A program made the position numbers and the translations under genes. Below are positions 7,784 to 17,283 of a stretch of 64,000 nt of DNA, one piece after another. A model generated the notes under the pieces. It was not told the DNA's origin. It worked only from the letters and a program-made list of their open reading frames with translations, and searched no databases. Numbering within the stretch: position 1 is the first letter of the stretch; each line of letters opens with the position of its first letter. The DNA is taken from the NCBI RefSeq assembly GCF_000972385.1, contig NZ_JXTE01000040.1, positions 1 to 64,000 of the forward strand. Reading direction: 5' to 3'. Source of the stretch: Streptomyces sp. WM6386 (lineage in GTDB: Bacteria; Actinomycetota; Actinomycetes; Streptomycetales; Streptomycetaceae).

Positions 7784-9294
7784 TGTCGGCTCCCACTCCC
7801 ACTCCCACTCCCGCACCCACTCCCGCACCCGTCACCGTCTCCCAGGGCCACCCCCAGCGCTGGCTCATCCTCGGCGTCATCTGTCTCGCCCAGCTCACCG
7901 TCGTCCTCGACAACACCGTCCTGAACGTGGCGATCCCCTCCCTCACCGAGGAACTGGGCGCGGCCACCTCGGACATCCAGTGGATGATCAACGCGTACTC
8001 CCTGGTGCAGTCCGGCCTCCTGCTCACCGCGGGCAGCGCCGCCGACCGCTACGGCCGCAAGAAGATGCTGATCGCGGGGCTGACCCTGTTCGGCGCCGGC
8101 TCGCTGACGGCCGGACTGGCCGACAGCACGGGCCAGTTGATCGCCGCGCGGGCCGGGATGGGCGTCGGCGGCGCACTGCTGCTGACCACGACCCTCGCGG
8201 TGGTGATGCAGATCTTCGCGCCCGAGGAGCACGCCAAGGCGATCGGCATCTGGGCGGCCGTCAACGCGCTCGGCTTCGCCTGCGGCCCGCTGCTCGGCGG
8301 CTTCATGCTGGACCACTTCTGGTGGGGCGCGATCTTCCTGGTCAACCTTCCGGTCGCGGCGATCGGCCTGGTGGCCGCCATCACCCTGGTCCCCGAGTCC
8401 AAAAACCCGCGCGGCGACCGCCCCGACCTCCTCGGCGCCCTGCTCTCGACCATCGGCATGGCCTCCCTGGTGTTCGCGATCATCTCCGGCCCCGAACACG
8501 GCTGGACATCGGGCCGCGTACTGACCTCGGCGGTCGTCGCGGTCACCGTGCTGGCCGGGTTCGCGTACTGGGAGAGCCGGATCGAGTACCCCATGCTCGA
8601 CCTGCACTTCTTCAGGAACCGCCGCTTCACGGGGGCGATCGCGGGCGCGGTGCTGATCACCTTCGGCATGGGCGGCTCGCTCTTCCTGCTCACCCAGCAC
8701 ATGCAGTTCGTCCTCGGCTACGGCCCCCTGGAGGCCGGTCTGCGCACGGCACCGCTCGCCCTCACGATCGTGGCCCTCAACTTCTCCGGGGTGGCCGCGA
8801 AGTGGGCGGCAAAGCTGGGGAACCCGGCCGCGATCGGGCTGGGCATGGTGCTGATGTCGGGCGGCCTGGTCTCCATCGCCACGGTCGCCTCCGGCGGTTA
8901 CACCGGGACGCTGCTCGGCCTGCTGCTCATCGGGGCCGGCGCCGCGATCGCCAACCCGGCCATGGCGCACGCGATCATGAGCTCCATTCCGCCGGAGAAG
9001 GCGGGGATCGGGGCGGGGATCAACGGGACGGTGGCGGAGTTCGGACAGGGGCTGGGGGTGGCCGTGCTGGGCGCGGTGTTGAACTCCCGGTTCGCCGCGC
9101 TGATTTCCGTAGGGGCGTCCTCGCTGCCGGCGGCGTTGGCGGCGGCGGGGTCGGATTCCGAGAAGGCGCGTATCACGGACGCGTATTCCTCGGGGCTGGA
9201 GACCAGTTTGTTGGTGGGGGCGGTGGCCGTGCTGTTGGGTGGGTTGGTCGCGGGGGCGTTGCTGCGGCGGGCTGAGCGGGAAGAGGTCGCCTAA
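7783..9294 (+). CDS. MFS efflux transporter, DHA2 (EmrB/QacA) family
   Basis: The 503-residue drug:H+ antiporter has about 14 predicted helices. It has the DHA2 signatures LTVVLDNTVLNVAIPSL (motif D1) in helix 1 and GSAADRYGRKKML (motif A) in loop 2-3. Motif C-like PLLGG follows in helix 5. The N-terminus is a Thr-Pro/Ala-Pro repeat from a simple DNA repeat. A GTG at 7774 preceded by AGGAG would add three residues. I prefer ATG 7783 because the promoter geometry suggests a leaderless message. It is followed 59 bp later by a TetR-family gene, so the pair is probably an inducible efflux unit; the substrate is unknown. Confidence 0.92.
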   Translation: MSAPTPTPTPAPTPAPVTVSQGHPQRWLILGVICLAQLTVVLDNTVLNVAIPSLTEELGAATSDIQWMINAYSLVQSGLLLTAGSAADRYGRKKMLIAGLTLFGAGSLTAGLADSTGQLIAARAGMGVGGALLLTTTLAVVMQIFAPEEHAKAIGIWAAVNALGFACGPLLGGFMLDHFWWGAIFLVNLPVAAIGLVAAITLVPESKNPRGDRPDLLGALLSTIGMASLVFAIISGPEHGWTSGRVLTSAVVAVTVLAGFAYWESRIEYPMLDLHFFRNRRFTGAIAGAVLITFGMGGSLFLLTQHMQFVLGYGPLEAGLRTAPLALTIVALNFSGVAAKWAAKLGNPAAIGLGMVLMSGGLVSIATVASGGYTGTLLGLLLIGAGAAIANPAMAHAIMSSIPPEKAGIGAGINGTVAEFGQGLGVAVLGAVLNSRFAALISVGASSLPAALAAAGSDSEKARITDAYSSGLETSLLVGAVAVLLGGLVAGALLRRAEREEVA

Positions 9295-9353
9295 GAGCTC
9301 GGGGGCGGGGGCGCCTAAGCTGATCCACCATTGCAAGACCAGGAAGGTGCGCC

Positions 9354-10118
9354 ATGGTGAAGGCAGGCCATCGTGCGGAGCGGACCAGCGTGTGGCTGGA
9401 GGACAAGGCTCGGCGTGGCACCCGTGGTGGCGGGCACCCCTCCGGGCTCGACCGTGAGCGCATCACCTCGGTCACCGTCCGGCTCCTGGACGCCGAAGGA
9501 CTGGCCAAGTTCTCCATGCGGCGGCTCGCGAGCGAGCTCAACGTCACCGCGATGTCCGTCTATTGGTACGTCGACACCAAGGACGACCTCCTCGAACTCG
9601 CCCTCGACTCGGTCTGCGGCGAACTCACCCTGCCCGACCCGGAGTCCGACGAGGACTGGCGCGACCAACTGCGCACGCTGGCCCGCGGCTACCGCGCCCT
9701 CCTGGTCGGCCACCCCTGGGTCTCACCACTGAGCGGAACCTTCCTCAACATCGGCCCCAACTACCTGGCGTTCGCCCAGGTCATCCACCACGTCATCCGC
9801 CGCACCGGCCTGCCCGCCCACGGCCTGGCCGCCGCCATCTCCGCCGTCTTCCAGTTCGTGTACGGCTTCGGCACGATCGAGGGCCATGTCATCGCCCGCT
9901 CCACCGACGCCGGCATGACCCCGGACGAGTACTTCCGGCACGCCATGAGCATGGTGACTCAGGCCCCACAGGCCGCCGAGATCGTCAAACAGTCCGAGGA
10001 CATCATGGCGGCCCGGGGCGGCGACACGGTCGAGGAAATGTGGGAACGGGACTTCGACTTCGCCCTGGACCTATTGGTGGCGGGCATCGAGGCGATGGTG
10101 AAAAGGACGGGCAACTGA
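9354..10118 (+). CDS. TetR/AcrR-family regulator with TetR_C-type ligand domain
   Basis: This is a 254-residue transcriptional repressor. A basic N-terminal extension precedes the helix-turn-helix (about residues 33-80: LDRERITSVTVRLLDAEGLAKFSMRRLASELNVTAMSVYWYVDTKDDLLELAL). The C-terminal part has the layout of the TetR_C domain (WRDQLRTLARGYRALLVGHPWVSPL). It lies downstream of, and in the same direction as, the DHA2 efflux gene. It most likely represses that gene through the palindrome at 7746-7781. Confidence 0.92.
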   Translation: MVKAGHRAERTSVWLEDKARRGTRGGGHPSGLDRERITSVTVRLLDAEGLAKFSMRRLASELNVTAMSVYWYVDTKDDLLELALDSVCGELTLPDPESDEDWRDQLRTLARGYRALLVGHPWVSPLSGTFLNIGPNYLAFAQVIHHVIRRTGLPAHGLAAAISAVFQFVYGFGTIEGHVIARSTDAGMTPDEYFRHAMSMVTQAPQAAEIVKQSEDIMAARGGDTVEEMWERDFDFALDLLVAGIEAMVKRTGN

Positions 10119-10125
10119 ACCCACC

Positions 10126-10200
10126 CCAGGGGCGCGGGGCTGTATCGATCTGCGGCTACCGCCGCGTGGGCGCGACCAGCCACCAACGCACCCGCTGCCG
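10126..10200. repeat. Streptomyces intergenic repeat, copy A (degenerate)
   Basis: The segment begins with CCAGGGGCGCGGGG and contains GCGCGACCAGCCAC. The same blocks occur at 17927-18000 and, inverted, at 24356-24432. This copy has an internal insertion and sits between the convergent TetR and PPOX genes. I recognise the motif as one scattered widely through Streptomyces intergenic regions. Confidence 0.6.
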
Positions 10201-10225
10201 CAAGACAACCCACGCGCCCGAGCTC

Positions 10226-10699
10226 TCAGGCGCCCGGCGAAGCCAACCGCGCCGGGAAACCGCCGGTGGCAACCGGTCCCCACGTCACCGGCGTGACCCG
10301 AATGATCGACTTCCCCTGCTTCACCATCGCCTCCCGGTACTCGTCCCAGTCCGGGTGCTCACCCGAGATGTTCCGGAAGTACTCCACGAGCGGCTCGACG
10401 GACTCGGGCGAGTCGATGACCTCCGCCGTGCCATCGACCTGTACCCACGGCCCGTTCCAGTCGTCGCTCAGCACGACGACACTGACCCGCTCGTCCCGCT
10501 TGGCGTTCCGCGTCTTCGCCCGCTCGGGATAGGTCGACATCACGATCCGCCCCGAGTCGTCGACCCCGCAGGTCAACGGTGACGCCTGCGGGCTCCCGTC
10601 GGTGCGGCGGGTCAGCAGCAGGGCGCGATGACGAGGTCGTACGAATTCCAGCAACTCGTCCAGGGAAACGGCGGTGTTCGTCGCGATGTTCGGTGCCAT
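10226..10699 (-). CDS. PPOX-class F420/flavin-dependent oxidoreductase
   Basis: The 157-residue split-barrel flavin-binding protein belongs to the pyridoxamine-phosphate-oxidase-like superfamily (Rv1155-type). Conserved pieces are SLDELLEFVRPRHRALLLTRR (strand 1 region), SPLTCGVDDSGRIVMSTYPERAKTRNAKRDERVSVVVL (cofactor phosphate-binding strands) and WVQVDGTAEVI. Actinobacterial members of this subgroup usually use F420; the cofactor here is not proven. It is a single gene whose ATG faces the start of no other gene, and the NACHT gene lies immediately upstream on the same strand. Confidence 0.9.
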   Translation of the reverse strand: MAPNIATNTAVSLDELLEFVRPRHRALLLTRRTDGSPQASPLTCGVDDSGRIVMSTYPERAKTRNAKRDERVSVVVLSDDWNGPWVQVDGTAEVIDSPESVEPLVEYFRNISGEHPDWDEYREAMVKQGKSIIRVTPVTWGPVATGGFPARLASPGA

Positions 10700-10726
10700 G
10701 AGGACACCCTAGGCGCACCCTCGCGC

Positions 10727-13700
10727 TCAGGCGCGGGCCAGCACGATCATCTCGGACGGCTCGATGCCGTCGTCCAGCCGCTGAAGCAGTACGACGGCCC
10801 CCGCGGCCACTGTGCGGTAGTCGGCAGCGGCATGCGGAAGGCCGAGGAACCCCACCTCCTCCGCCGCCGAGGCCACGGTGAGGGCGGCAAGCCCTAGGGA
10901 GAGCAGTTGCTCGCTGTCCAGGGAGGCGATCGCGGAGGTGTTCGGGCACAGCTCCTGGATGAGCCGGGTCTCTTCGACCAGGAAATCGTGCGGTCCGGGC
11001 GGTTCGGGCGTGGCGACGATCGTGCGGTCCCAGGCATGGGGGAGCGAGGCGTACATGTCCCCGGGGTAGACCGGCCGCATTGCGGCATCGCGGATCGCCC
11101 GGGTGCTCAGCCGAACGTAGGCCCGCCGTAGTCCGGTCCCGTCGTCGGGGACCCCGAGTCTGCGGCGGCTCTCGGAGACTGCGGCCGTCAACGCCAGGGT
11201 GAGACGGTCGGTGTCTTGCCCGCGTCCGACCGGCCAGGCCCGGAAGGCAACGATGGGCTGCCGGGCCTGGCCGCCGTCCTGCGCCAGCGACGGCAGAAGA
11301 CGCTCGCCTATGTCGATGGCGCGTTCCATCTCGCGGCGCACGTTGGGGCTCACCCGTTCATATGCCCTGAGGTTCTCGATCAGACCGCTGACGTGGTCCG
11401 CCGACAGGAAGCCGTGCCGGATGCGTTCCTCCGTCAGGTTCTTCTTCAGCCACGTCAGATACCGGAAAGCCAGCAGATCGAGGCCCTCCGTGCCGGACGG
11501 TTCGGCCGGCGGGTCCAGTCGCGGCACCCAGGGATCCGGGCTCCAGTCCGGCTGCCAAGGCCGAAGCCGCTGAAGCCGCTGGAGCTGCTGGTCGAGGCAC
11601 CACACCGTGTCTGCCGCCCGATGGGAGACGAGGCTGAAGGCGGCCTCCTGGGTCTCGTGTGCGCTGAGCGGGCGCCACTGGGGCCCGTCCGGTCTGAGCC
11701 CGTTGATCCAGGAGACCAGGTCCATCACGTGGTGCGGAGGGATGCCGACGGCCGTACCGTCCTCCCGGGACACCACGGCCTGCCCGGGCTGCTCCCCGCG
11801 TTCGTCGAGGAAGAGCCGGTACGCCTCGTGGCTGAGCGGCTTGGCGCACAGCACCGCGCCGTTCTCCGAACCGACCGTGTCCTGGAGCTGCCGGGCCAGG
11901 GTGGCCGCTGTCATGAGCCGGCGCCTCGGTGAGGAGGGCGGGTCGGAGAGCGCCTCGGTCCGTACCTCGTCGAGGCGGCGCAGGATCGGGACGGGCAGCC
12001 TTCTGGCGGCGGTCTGCTCCATGTCGAAGGCGAGGGTGAGGGCGTTGAGGGTGCCCGAGTCCAGACAGGCGGCGATGATCGGGGACGGGTCGCTGTCCGG
12101 GTCGGCGGCGTGCAGCAGGCTGGTCTCGCGCCACCAGTCGTCCTCGATGTACTGGGTCAGCCTCGTGGTGTACGCGTTCCGCTGGATGTGGACGGCGGCG
12201 AGATACTCCTGGATCGTCAGGTGGGCGAACGCGTACTCCCCGCGCTCCCGTTCGATCAGCAGCCCCGTCGCGGTGATCGACGCGAGGAAGTCCTCGCAGG
12301 TGACCGATCCGCCGGCCTGCCGCAGGGCCCGTTGGAGGATTTCGGTGGCCTGTCCGAGACCGACGTCGCGGACCTTGCGCAACATCATCTGGAAGGCGAG
12401 TTCGGCGAGCACCCGCTCGTGCTGTCGGCCGAGTCTGCGGGCCGCGTCTCCCGACGCGTGCTTGGTCTGATGCCTGCGCCACAACAGGACGTCGCAGATC
12501 TCCCGGTACAGCTCCGCCCGGCTGTCGGGGAGCCGGTCCAGATGCAGATGGACGTTGGCGATCATGGTCAGCAGCAGCGGGTTGGTCGCCAGCTCGTACA
12601 GCATCGGCTTGGACCGCAGCTGGGCCAGCAGGTCCTCCGCGTCCTTCGCCCGGGCCGCCGCCGTGAACTCGCTCCCACGCAGTGCCCCGTACCAGCTCCG
12701 TACGAAATCGGCGATCTGCTCTCCGGTGAACCGGCGGACGTGAAGGATCAATGGCCGGTTGAGCTGCGCGCTGAGATAGCCCTGAGGGCGGGAGGTGATC
12801 ACGAAGTCGTTGCCTGGGTACGCCTCGATCTGGCTCTCCACCCACCGCGCGACGGCCTGCCGTTCGCTGTCGTCGGCGACCTCGTCGAGGCCGTCGAGGA
12901 GCACGGTGCAGCGCCCGTCGGCCAGCTGCCGGTCGAACCAGCCCTCGGGCTCGTTGCGGCGCAGGTCGGAATGGAGGGAGTCGCGGATCCCTTCCGGGAG
13001 CGTGGTTCTCGGCCGCGCGACGATGTCCGCCGCGCGGTCGCGCAGTAACAGCATCACCGGCAGATCTCTGCGTCGTGGCCGGCCGGGCACCGGCTGGGCG
13101 AGTTCGGTCGCCAGGTGTTTCAGCAGCGTGGTCTTGCCCGTTCCGGGGGCGCCGATGATCGCCAGCGCGGCGCCCTGGGGCGTGGCCAGGAAGTCCCAGA
13201 TCGACTGCCGGGCGGTCGTGCTCGGGACGGGAGCCGAGGCCAGCGGTTCACGCGCGACCGCGTGCACCGACCGCGGGTCGAGAGTGACGTCGACATAGAC
13301 GTCGGCGAGATCGGGTACCGACTCCCCGCGGACACGCTGGTCCTTCAGATCGACGTGCCGGTGCTGATGGAGGACCAGCTGCCGGTACTGCTTCTCGAAG
13401 CCCGACCCCGAAGGGAGCCCCTTGATCCGGTTGTCGATGGTCTGGGCGACGCGGTCGACGGTCTGTGTCTCGACCTGCCGGTAGACCTTGACCCAGAACC
13501 TACCGATCTCCACCAGCGCCGCGTAGCCCGCGAAAGCAGTAGCCGCCCCCACAGGATGCGCGCTGACCGTCGACCATGCCTGCGCCACCACCAAGCCAGG
13601 TGGGCCCACCAGCACTCCGACCCGCGCGGCGAGTCCCCCGTCTACGCCGGCCACAGTCACCACCCGTACCAGCCCGCACACGACCGTATTGGCCACGTAT

Positions 13701-13741
13701 TCTTCCACGACAGCGGCTCCGGGCGCCCCGGTTGCGCTCAT
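10727..13741 (-). CDS. NACHT-domain STAND NTPase (NLR-like)
   Basis: This is a 1004-residue protein. An N-terminal hydrophobic region (about residues 10-85) may hold one or two membrane helices. A NACHT NTPase follows with Walker A IGAPGTGKTTLLKHLA (about 196-208), Walker B TVLLDGLDEVAD (about 279-290) and sensor FVITSRPQGY. Winged-helix/helical segments follow (ATNPLLLTMIANVH; FAHLTIQEYLAAVHI). The C-terminal third contains a segment (about 630-700: PLSHEAYRLFLDERG...VSWINGLRPDGPQWRPLSAHE) resembling a degenerate formylglycine-generating-enzyme/C-type-lectin module. Bacterial NACHT proteins of this layout include antiphage sensors, but none is shown here. I chose ATG 13741 over TTG 13744. 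No partner effector gene is adjacent. Confidence 0.85.
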   Translation of the reverse strand: MSATGAPGAAVVEEYVANTVVCGLVRVVTVAGVDGGLAARVGVLVGPPGLVVAQAWSTVSAHPVGAATAFAGYAALVEIGRFWVKVYRQVETQTVDRVAQTIDNRIKGLPSGSGFEKQYRQLVLHQHRHVDLKDQRVRGESVPDLADVYVDVTLDPRSVHAVAREPLASAPVPSTTARQSIWDFLATPQGAALAIIGAPGTGKTTLLKHLATELAQPVPGRPRRRDLPVMLLLRDRAADIVARPRTTLPEGIRDSLHSDLRRNEPEGWFDRQLADGRCTVLLDGLDEVADDSERQAVARWVESQIEAYPGNDFVITSRPQGYLSAQLNRPLILHVRRFTGEQIADFVRSWYGALRGSEFTAAARAKDAEDLLAQLRSKPMLYELATNPLLLTMIANVHLHLDRLPDSRAELYREICDVLLWRRHQTKHASGDAARRLGRQHERVLAELAFQMMLRKVRDVGLGQATEILQRALRQAGGSVTCEDFLASITATGLLIERERGEYAFAHLTIQEYLAAVHIQRNAYTTRLTQYIEDDWWRETSLLHAADPDSDPSPIIAACLDSGTLNALTLAFDMEQTAARRLPVPILRRLDEVRTEALSDPPSSPRRRLMTAATLARQLQDTVGSENGAVLCAKPLSHEAYRLFLDERGEQPGQAVVSREDGTAVGIPPHHVMDLVSWINGLRPDGPQWRPLSAHETQEAAFSLVSHRAADTVWCLDQQLQRLQRLRPWQPDWSPDPWVPRLDPPAEPSGTEGLDLLAFRYLTWLKKNLTEERIRHGFLSADHVSGLIENLRAYERVSPNVRREMERAIDIGERLLPSLAQDGGQARQPIVAFRAWPVGRGQDTDRLTLALTAAVSESRRRLGVPDDGTGLRRAYVRLSTRAIRDAAMRPVYPGDMYASLPHAWDRTIVATPEPPGPHDFLVEETRLIQELCPNTSAIASLDSEQLLSLGLAALTVASAAEEVGFLGLPHAAADYRTVAAGAVVLLQRLDDGIEPSEMIVLARA

Positions 13742-13766
13742 CAACCACGCATCGGGTCAAGGCACT

Positions 13767-14588
13767 TCACGCCTGTGGCAGCGAATCCCCTTGCACCGCC
13801 TGGATGTCCAGTTCCACTTTCAGTGTCGTACCGATCGCCGCGATCCCCGCCTGCACCACCTGGTTGTAGTTCATGGCGAAGTCCTCGCGCCGCAGCTGGG
13901 CCGTGGCCCGGAAGGCCGCCCGAGTACCGCCCCACGGATCGGAGCCCGTCCCCAGATAGGCGAGGTCGAGGTCGACGGGCCGTACGACCCCGTGCAGCGA
14001 CAGCTCACCGTGCAGGGTCCAGCGGTCCGACCCCGCCACGGAAAGCCCCGAAGACCGGTACGTGATCTCGGGAAACCGCTCGACGTCAAGGAAGTCCGCC
14101 GACTTCAGATGCCCGTCCCGCATCGCGTTCCCCGTGTCGATGGAGTCGGCCCGGATCACCGCCTCCACCCGGGACTTGGTGACGTCGTCCGGTGCGACCT
14201 CGATCGACGCGGTGAACTCGGTGAACCGCCCGTGCACACTGGAGATCCCCAGATGCTGGGCCACCGCGCCCACCGTGGAGTGCGCCGGGTCCACCGTCCA
14301 CTGCCCCGGCGGCGGCAGCTCGGTCCCGCCCTGCCGCGCCAGCGTCACCGTGCCGACCTCGGCGCGGCCGCTCGCGGTGACGATCGCGCTGGCCGCGGCG
14401 GGCGCGTATCCGACGGCGGTGACGATGACGGTGTACGCCCCGGGCGGCAGCGGGTTGACATCCCGGACCGTGCCCTCGATGTCGGCCTCGACCCGCAGCA
14501 CCTGCGAGCCCGTCATGTCGGTCAGCGTGACGACCGCGTGCGACACGGCCCATCCGTCCCGCGTACGGATCCTCGCGGTCAGTCCCAT
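13767..14588 (-). CDS. YceI-family protein with N-terminal carboxypeptidase-regulatory-like domain
   Basis: The 273-residue protein has two parts. Residues ~5-80 form a transthyretin/Ig-like carboxypeptidase-regulatory-like module (HAVVTLTDMTG...PGAYTVIVTAVGYAP). Residues ~95-270 are a YceI lipocalin-like domain (WTVDPAHSTVGAVAQHLGISSVHGRF...GHLKSADFLDVERFPEITYRS...SLHGVVRPVDLDL). YceI domains bind isoprenoid or other long lipophilic ligands. There is no signal peptide, so it should be cytoplasmic. The ATG at 14588 has GAAGGAG 7 nt upstream. It lies downstream of the MFS fusion gene, which carries the same module three times, so functional linkage is likely. Confidence 0.9.
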   Translation of the reverse strand: MGLTARIRTRDGWAVSHAVVTLTDMTGSQVLRVEADIEGTVRDVNPLPPGAYTVIVTAVGYAPAAASAIVTASGRAEVGTVTLARQGGTELPPPGQWTVDPAHSTVGAVAQHLGISSVHGRFTEFTASIEVAPDDVTKSRVEAVIRADSIDTGNAMRDGHLKSADFLDVERFPEITYRSSGLSVAGSDRWTLHGELSLHGVVRPVDLDLAYLGTGSDPWGGTRAAFRATAQLRREDFAMNYNQVVQAGIAAIGTTLKVELDIQAVQGDSLPQA

Positions 14589-14759
14589 CTCACGTGCTCC
14601 TTCAGGAATGCGACCGGCCCGCGGCGGGGCGCGCCCCTCCGCTCGGAGCGCGCGCCCACCCGCCACGGGCCGGGGTTTGCGATGCCGGGTCCTCCCGGCC
14701 TCGGGGGCGCGGGGCCCGGACGCGTGTTCACCGCGTACCGGACCCCGCTCACCTGGGCC

Positions 14760-17270
14760 CTACTCGCCGGGGTGGGCGAGTTCGATGTCATGGCCGTCGG
14801 TTCCGCGACCGCCCACCGTGAGGGCCGTCGCCACCGGCGGGTAGCCCGTGGCGATGACCGTGTAGTCGCCGCCGTCCAGGTCGGTGAAGGCGTATGCCCC
14901 GTCCGACCCGGTCGTCGCGGTCCCCACGACATTGCCGGCCGCGTCGACGAGCGTGACCCGCGCGTCGGCCAGCGGTCCGTGCGGAGCCCGTACGACACCC
15001 TGGAGCTGGGCTCCGGACTCCAGCTCGACCTCGATCCGGGTGACGCCCGTGCCGCCGACCTCGACGGGCAGCGCGCGCGGCCGGTACCCGGCGGCGTTCA
15101 CCGCGACGGTCACCGCACCCGGCACCAGCTCGGCGAAGCCGAACTCGCCCTGCTCACCGGTGGTCCCGGTGGCCAGCAGATCACCGCGGACGTCGGTCAC
15201 GATGACCATGGCGTCCTTGACGGGCAGCGCGCTGTCCGAGGCCCGCACCACACCGCTCAGCCCGCTCGTGCCGCTGAGCAGGATGTCGTACGCCACCGGC
15301 TCACCGTTGACGACGACCGTGGACGCCTGCGGCTGGAAGCCGTCGGCGGAGGCGATCAGGACGTACGACCCGACACTCGGCGCGTCCACACCGTACGAAC
15401 CGTCCGCCTGCGTCACCGACCGGCCCAGCTGCCGTCCCGCGAGCGAGATCAGCGTGACCGCGGCCTGCGGGACGGGTGCGCTCTCGGCGCCGCGGACGTG
15501 GCCGCGGACCGGGATGCCGCCGCCGGAGGAGGCCGGGGGAGCTTCGAGGGTGGCGACCGCGGCGAGCTTGTGCGTGCCGTCGGCGGCGGGCTGCGTCTCG
15601 GAGGTGGCGGCCCAGCTGGGGACGCGCTCCTCGGAGGCGGCCGGAGCCTCGGTCACTGTCTCCTCGGAAGGAGCGGCCTCCTGTGCCAGCGCACCCTTCG
15701 TCCGCAACGGAACCTCCTTGATGAACAGCGTGATCAGGAAGGCGACCGCCGCCAGGGCCGCCGCGATCAGGAACACGTCCGCGATGCCGTGGCCGTAGGC
15801 GCTCTCCATGACGGTGCGCAGCGGGGCGGGCAGCTTGTCCATGTCCGGGATCTCGCCGGTGGAGCTCGAACCGGAGGCGAGGGAGGCGTACTTGGGGCCG
15901 AGGTCGGTGATGCCGTCCTTGGCGTAGTCGGTGATGCGGTGGGCCATGACGGCACCGAGCGCCGAGACGCCCATGGCACCGCCGAGGGACCGGAAGAAGG
16001 TGACCGTGGAGCTGGCGGCGCCGAGGTCGGAGGGCTCGACCTGGTTCTGGGTGCACAGGACCAGGTTCTGCATCATCATGCCGATGCCGAGACCCAGCAG
16101 GGCCATGAAGACCGCGGCCTTCCAGTACTCCGTGTCGTACCGGATGGTGCCCAGCAGACCGAGGCCGGCCGTGACGAGCACGCCACCGCTGACCAGCCAG
16201 GCCTTCCACTTGCCGGTGCGGGTGATGAGCTGCCCGGAGACGGTCGAGGAGACGAACAGACCGGCGATCATCGGGATCGTCATGACGCCCGACATCGTGG
16301 GGGACTTGTCGCGGGCCAGCTGGAAGTACTGGCTGAAGAAGACCGTGCCGGAGAACATCGCGACGCCCACGAACATCGAGGCGATCGACGACAGGGTGAT
16401 GGTGCGGTTGCGGAACAGCCGCAGCGGGATGATCGGCTCGCTGGCCCTCGACTCGACGAGCACGAAGATCAGGCCGAGCGCGATCGAGCCGCCGACCATC
16501 GCGTACGTCTGCCAGGAGATCCAGTCGTACTTGTCACCGGCGAAGGTGACCCAGACCAGCAGCAACGAGACGGCCGCCGAGATGAAGAACGCGCCGGACC
16601 AGTCGACCTTGACGTCCCGCTTCACGACGGGCAGGTGCAGGGTCTTCTGGAGCACGATCAGCGCGATGACCGCGAACGGCACACCGACGTAGAAGCACCA
16701 GCGCCAGCCGAGCCACGACGTGTCGGTGATGACACCGCCGAGCAGCGGACCGCCGACGGTGGCGACGGCGAAGGTCGCGCCCAGGTAGCCGGAGTAACGC
16801 CCGCGCTCACGCGGGGAGATCATCGCGGCCATCACGATCTGCGCGAGGGCGGACAGACCGCCGACGCCGATGCCCTGGACGACACGGAAGGCGATCAGCG
16901 TGCCGGCGTTCTGGGACAGACCCGCGGCCGCCGATCCCAGCACATAGATGACGAGCGCTATCTGGACGAGCGCCTTCTTGCTGTACAGGTCCGACAGCTT
17001 GCCCCACAGGGGTGTGGCCGCGGTCATGGACAGCAGGGCTGCGGTGACGACCCAGGTGTAGGCGGACTGGCCGCCGCCGAGGTCGCCGATGATCTCCGGG
17101 AGGGCGTTCGAGACGATCGTGGACGACAGGATCGCCACGAACATCCCGAGCAGCAGCCCGGAGAGGGCTTCCATGATCTGCCGGTGTGTCATGGGTTCGT
17201 GCCCGGAGTGCGCAGTGCCTCCCCCGTGCTTGGCGTGAGCCCGCACACCGGCTGGTGTGGTCGTTGCCAT
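14760..17270 (-). CDS. DHA2-family MFS transporter fused to three carboxypeptidase-regulatory-like repeats
   Basis: This is an 836-residue protein. Residues ~30-515 are a 14-helix EmrB/QacA-type drug efflux transporter (LGMFVAILSSTIVSNALPEI; GKLSDLYSKKAL motif A; VVQGIGVGGLSAL). After a Glu/Ala/Pro-rich linker (~516-590) come three consecutive Ig-like carboxypeptidase-regulatory modules at ~591-665, 670-745 and 750-830. Each has the T(L/V)...G...TG.DG.Y.F.L..G.Y.V...G(Y/F)..P pattern. With 14 helices the C-terminus should be cytoplasmic, unusual for these normally extracellular modules. marR lies 13 bp upstream and yceI downstream, forming a probable three-gene operon. The efflux substrate is unknown. 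Confidence 0.9.
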   Translation of the reverse strand: MATTTPAGVRAHAKHGGGTAHSGHEPMTHRQIMEALSGLLLGMFVAILSSTIVSNALPEIIGDLGGGQSAYTWVVTAALLSMTAATPLWGKLSDLYSKKALVQIALVIYVLGSAAAGLSQNAGTLIAFRVVQGIGVGGLSALAQIVMAAMISPRERGRYSGYLGATFAVATVGGPLLGGVITDTSWLGWRWCFYVGVPFAVIALIVLQKTLHLPVVKRDVKVDWSGAFFISAAVSLLLVWVTFAGDKYDWISWQTYAMVGGSIALGLIFVLVESRASEPIIPLRLFRNRTITLSSIASMFVGVAMFSGTVFFSQYFQLARDKSPTMSGVMTIPMIAGLFVSSTVSGQLITRTGKWKAWLVSGGVLVTAGLGLLGTIRYDTEYWKAAVFMALLGLGIGMMMQNLVLCTQNQVEPSDLGAASSTVTFFRSLGGAMGVSALGAVMAHRITDYAKDGITDLGPKYASLASGSSSTGEIPDMDKLPAPLRTVMESAYGHGIADVFLIAAALAAVAFLITLFIKEVPLRTKGALAQEAAPSEETVTEAPAASEERVPSWAATSETQPAADGTHKLAAVATLEAPPASSGGGIPVRGHVRGAESAPVPQAAVTLISLAGRQLGRSVTQADGSYGVDAPSVGSYVLIASADGFQPQASTVVVNGEPVAYDILLSGTSGLSGVVRASDSALPVKDAMVIVTDVRGDLLATGTTGEQGEFGFAELVPGAVTVAVNAAGYRPRALPVEVGGTGVTRIEVELESGAQLQGVVRAPHGPLADARVTLVDAAGNVVGTATTGSDGAYAFTDLDGGDYTVIATGYPPVATALTVGGRGTDGHDIELAHPGE

Positions 17271-17283
17271 GGGCTTCCTTTGC

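Noticed and set aside
5491..9336. A 1281-codon minus-strand open frame
   Set aside because: It is antisense to the glycosyltransferase and efflux genes, with low-complexity Gly/Arg/Gln composition typical of shadow frames.
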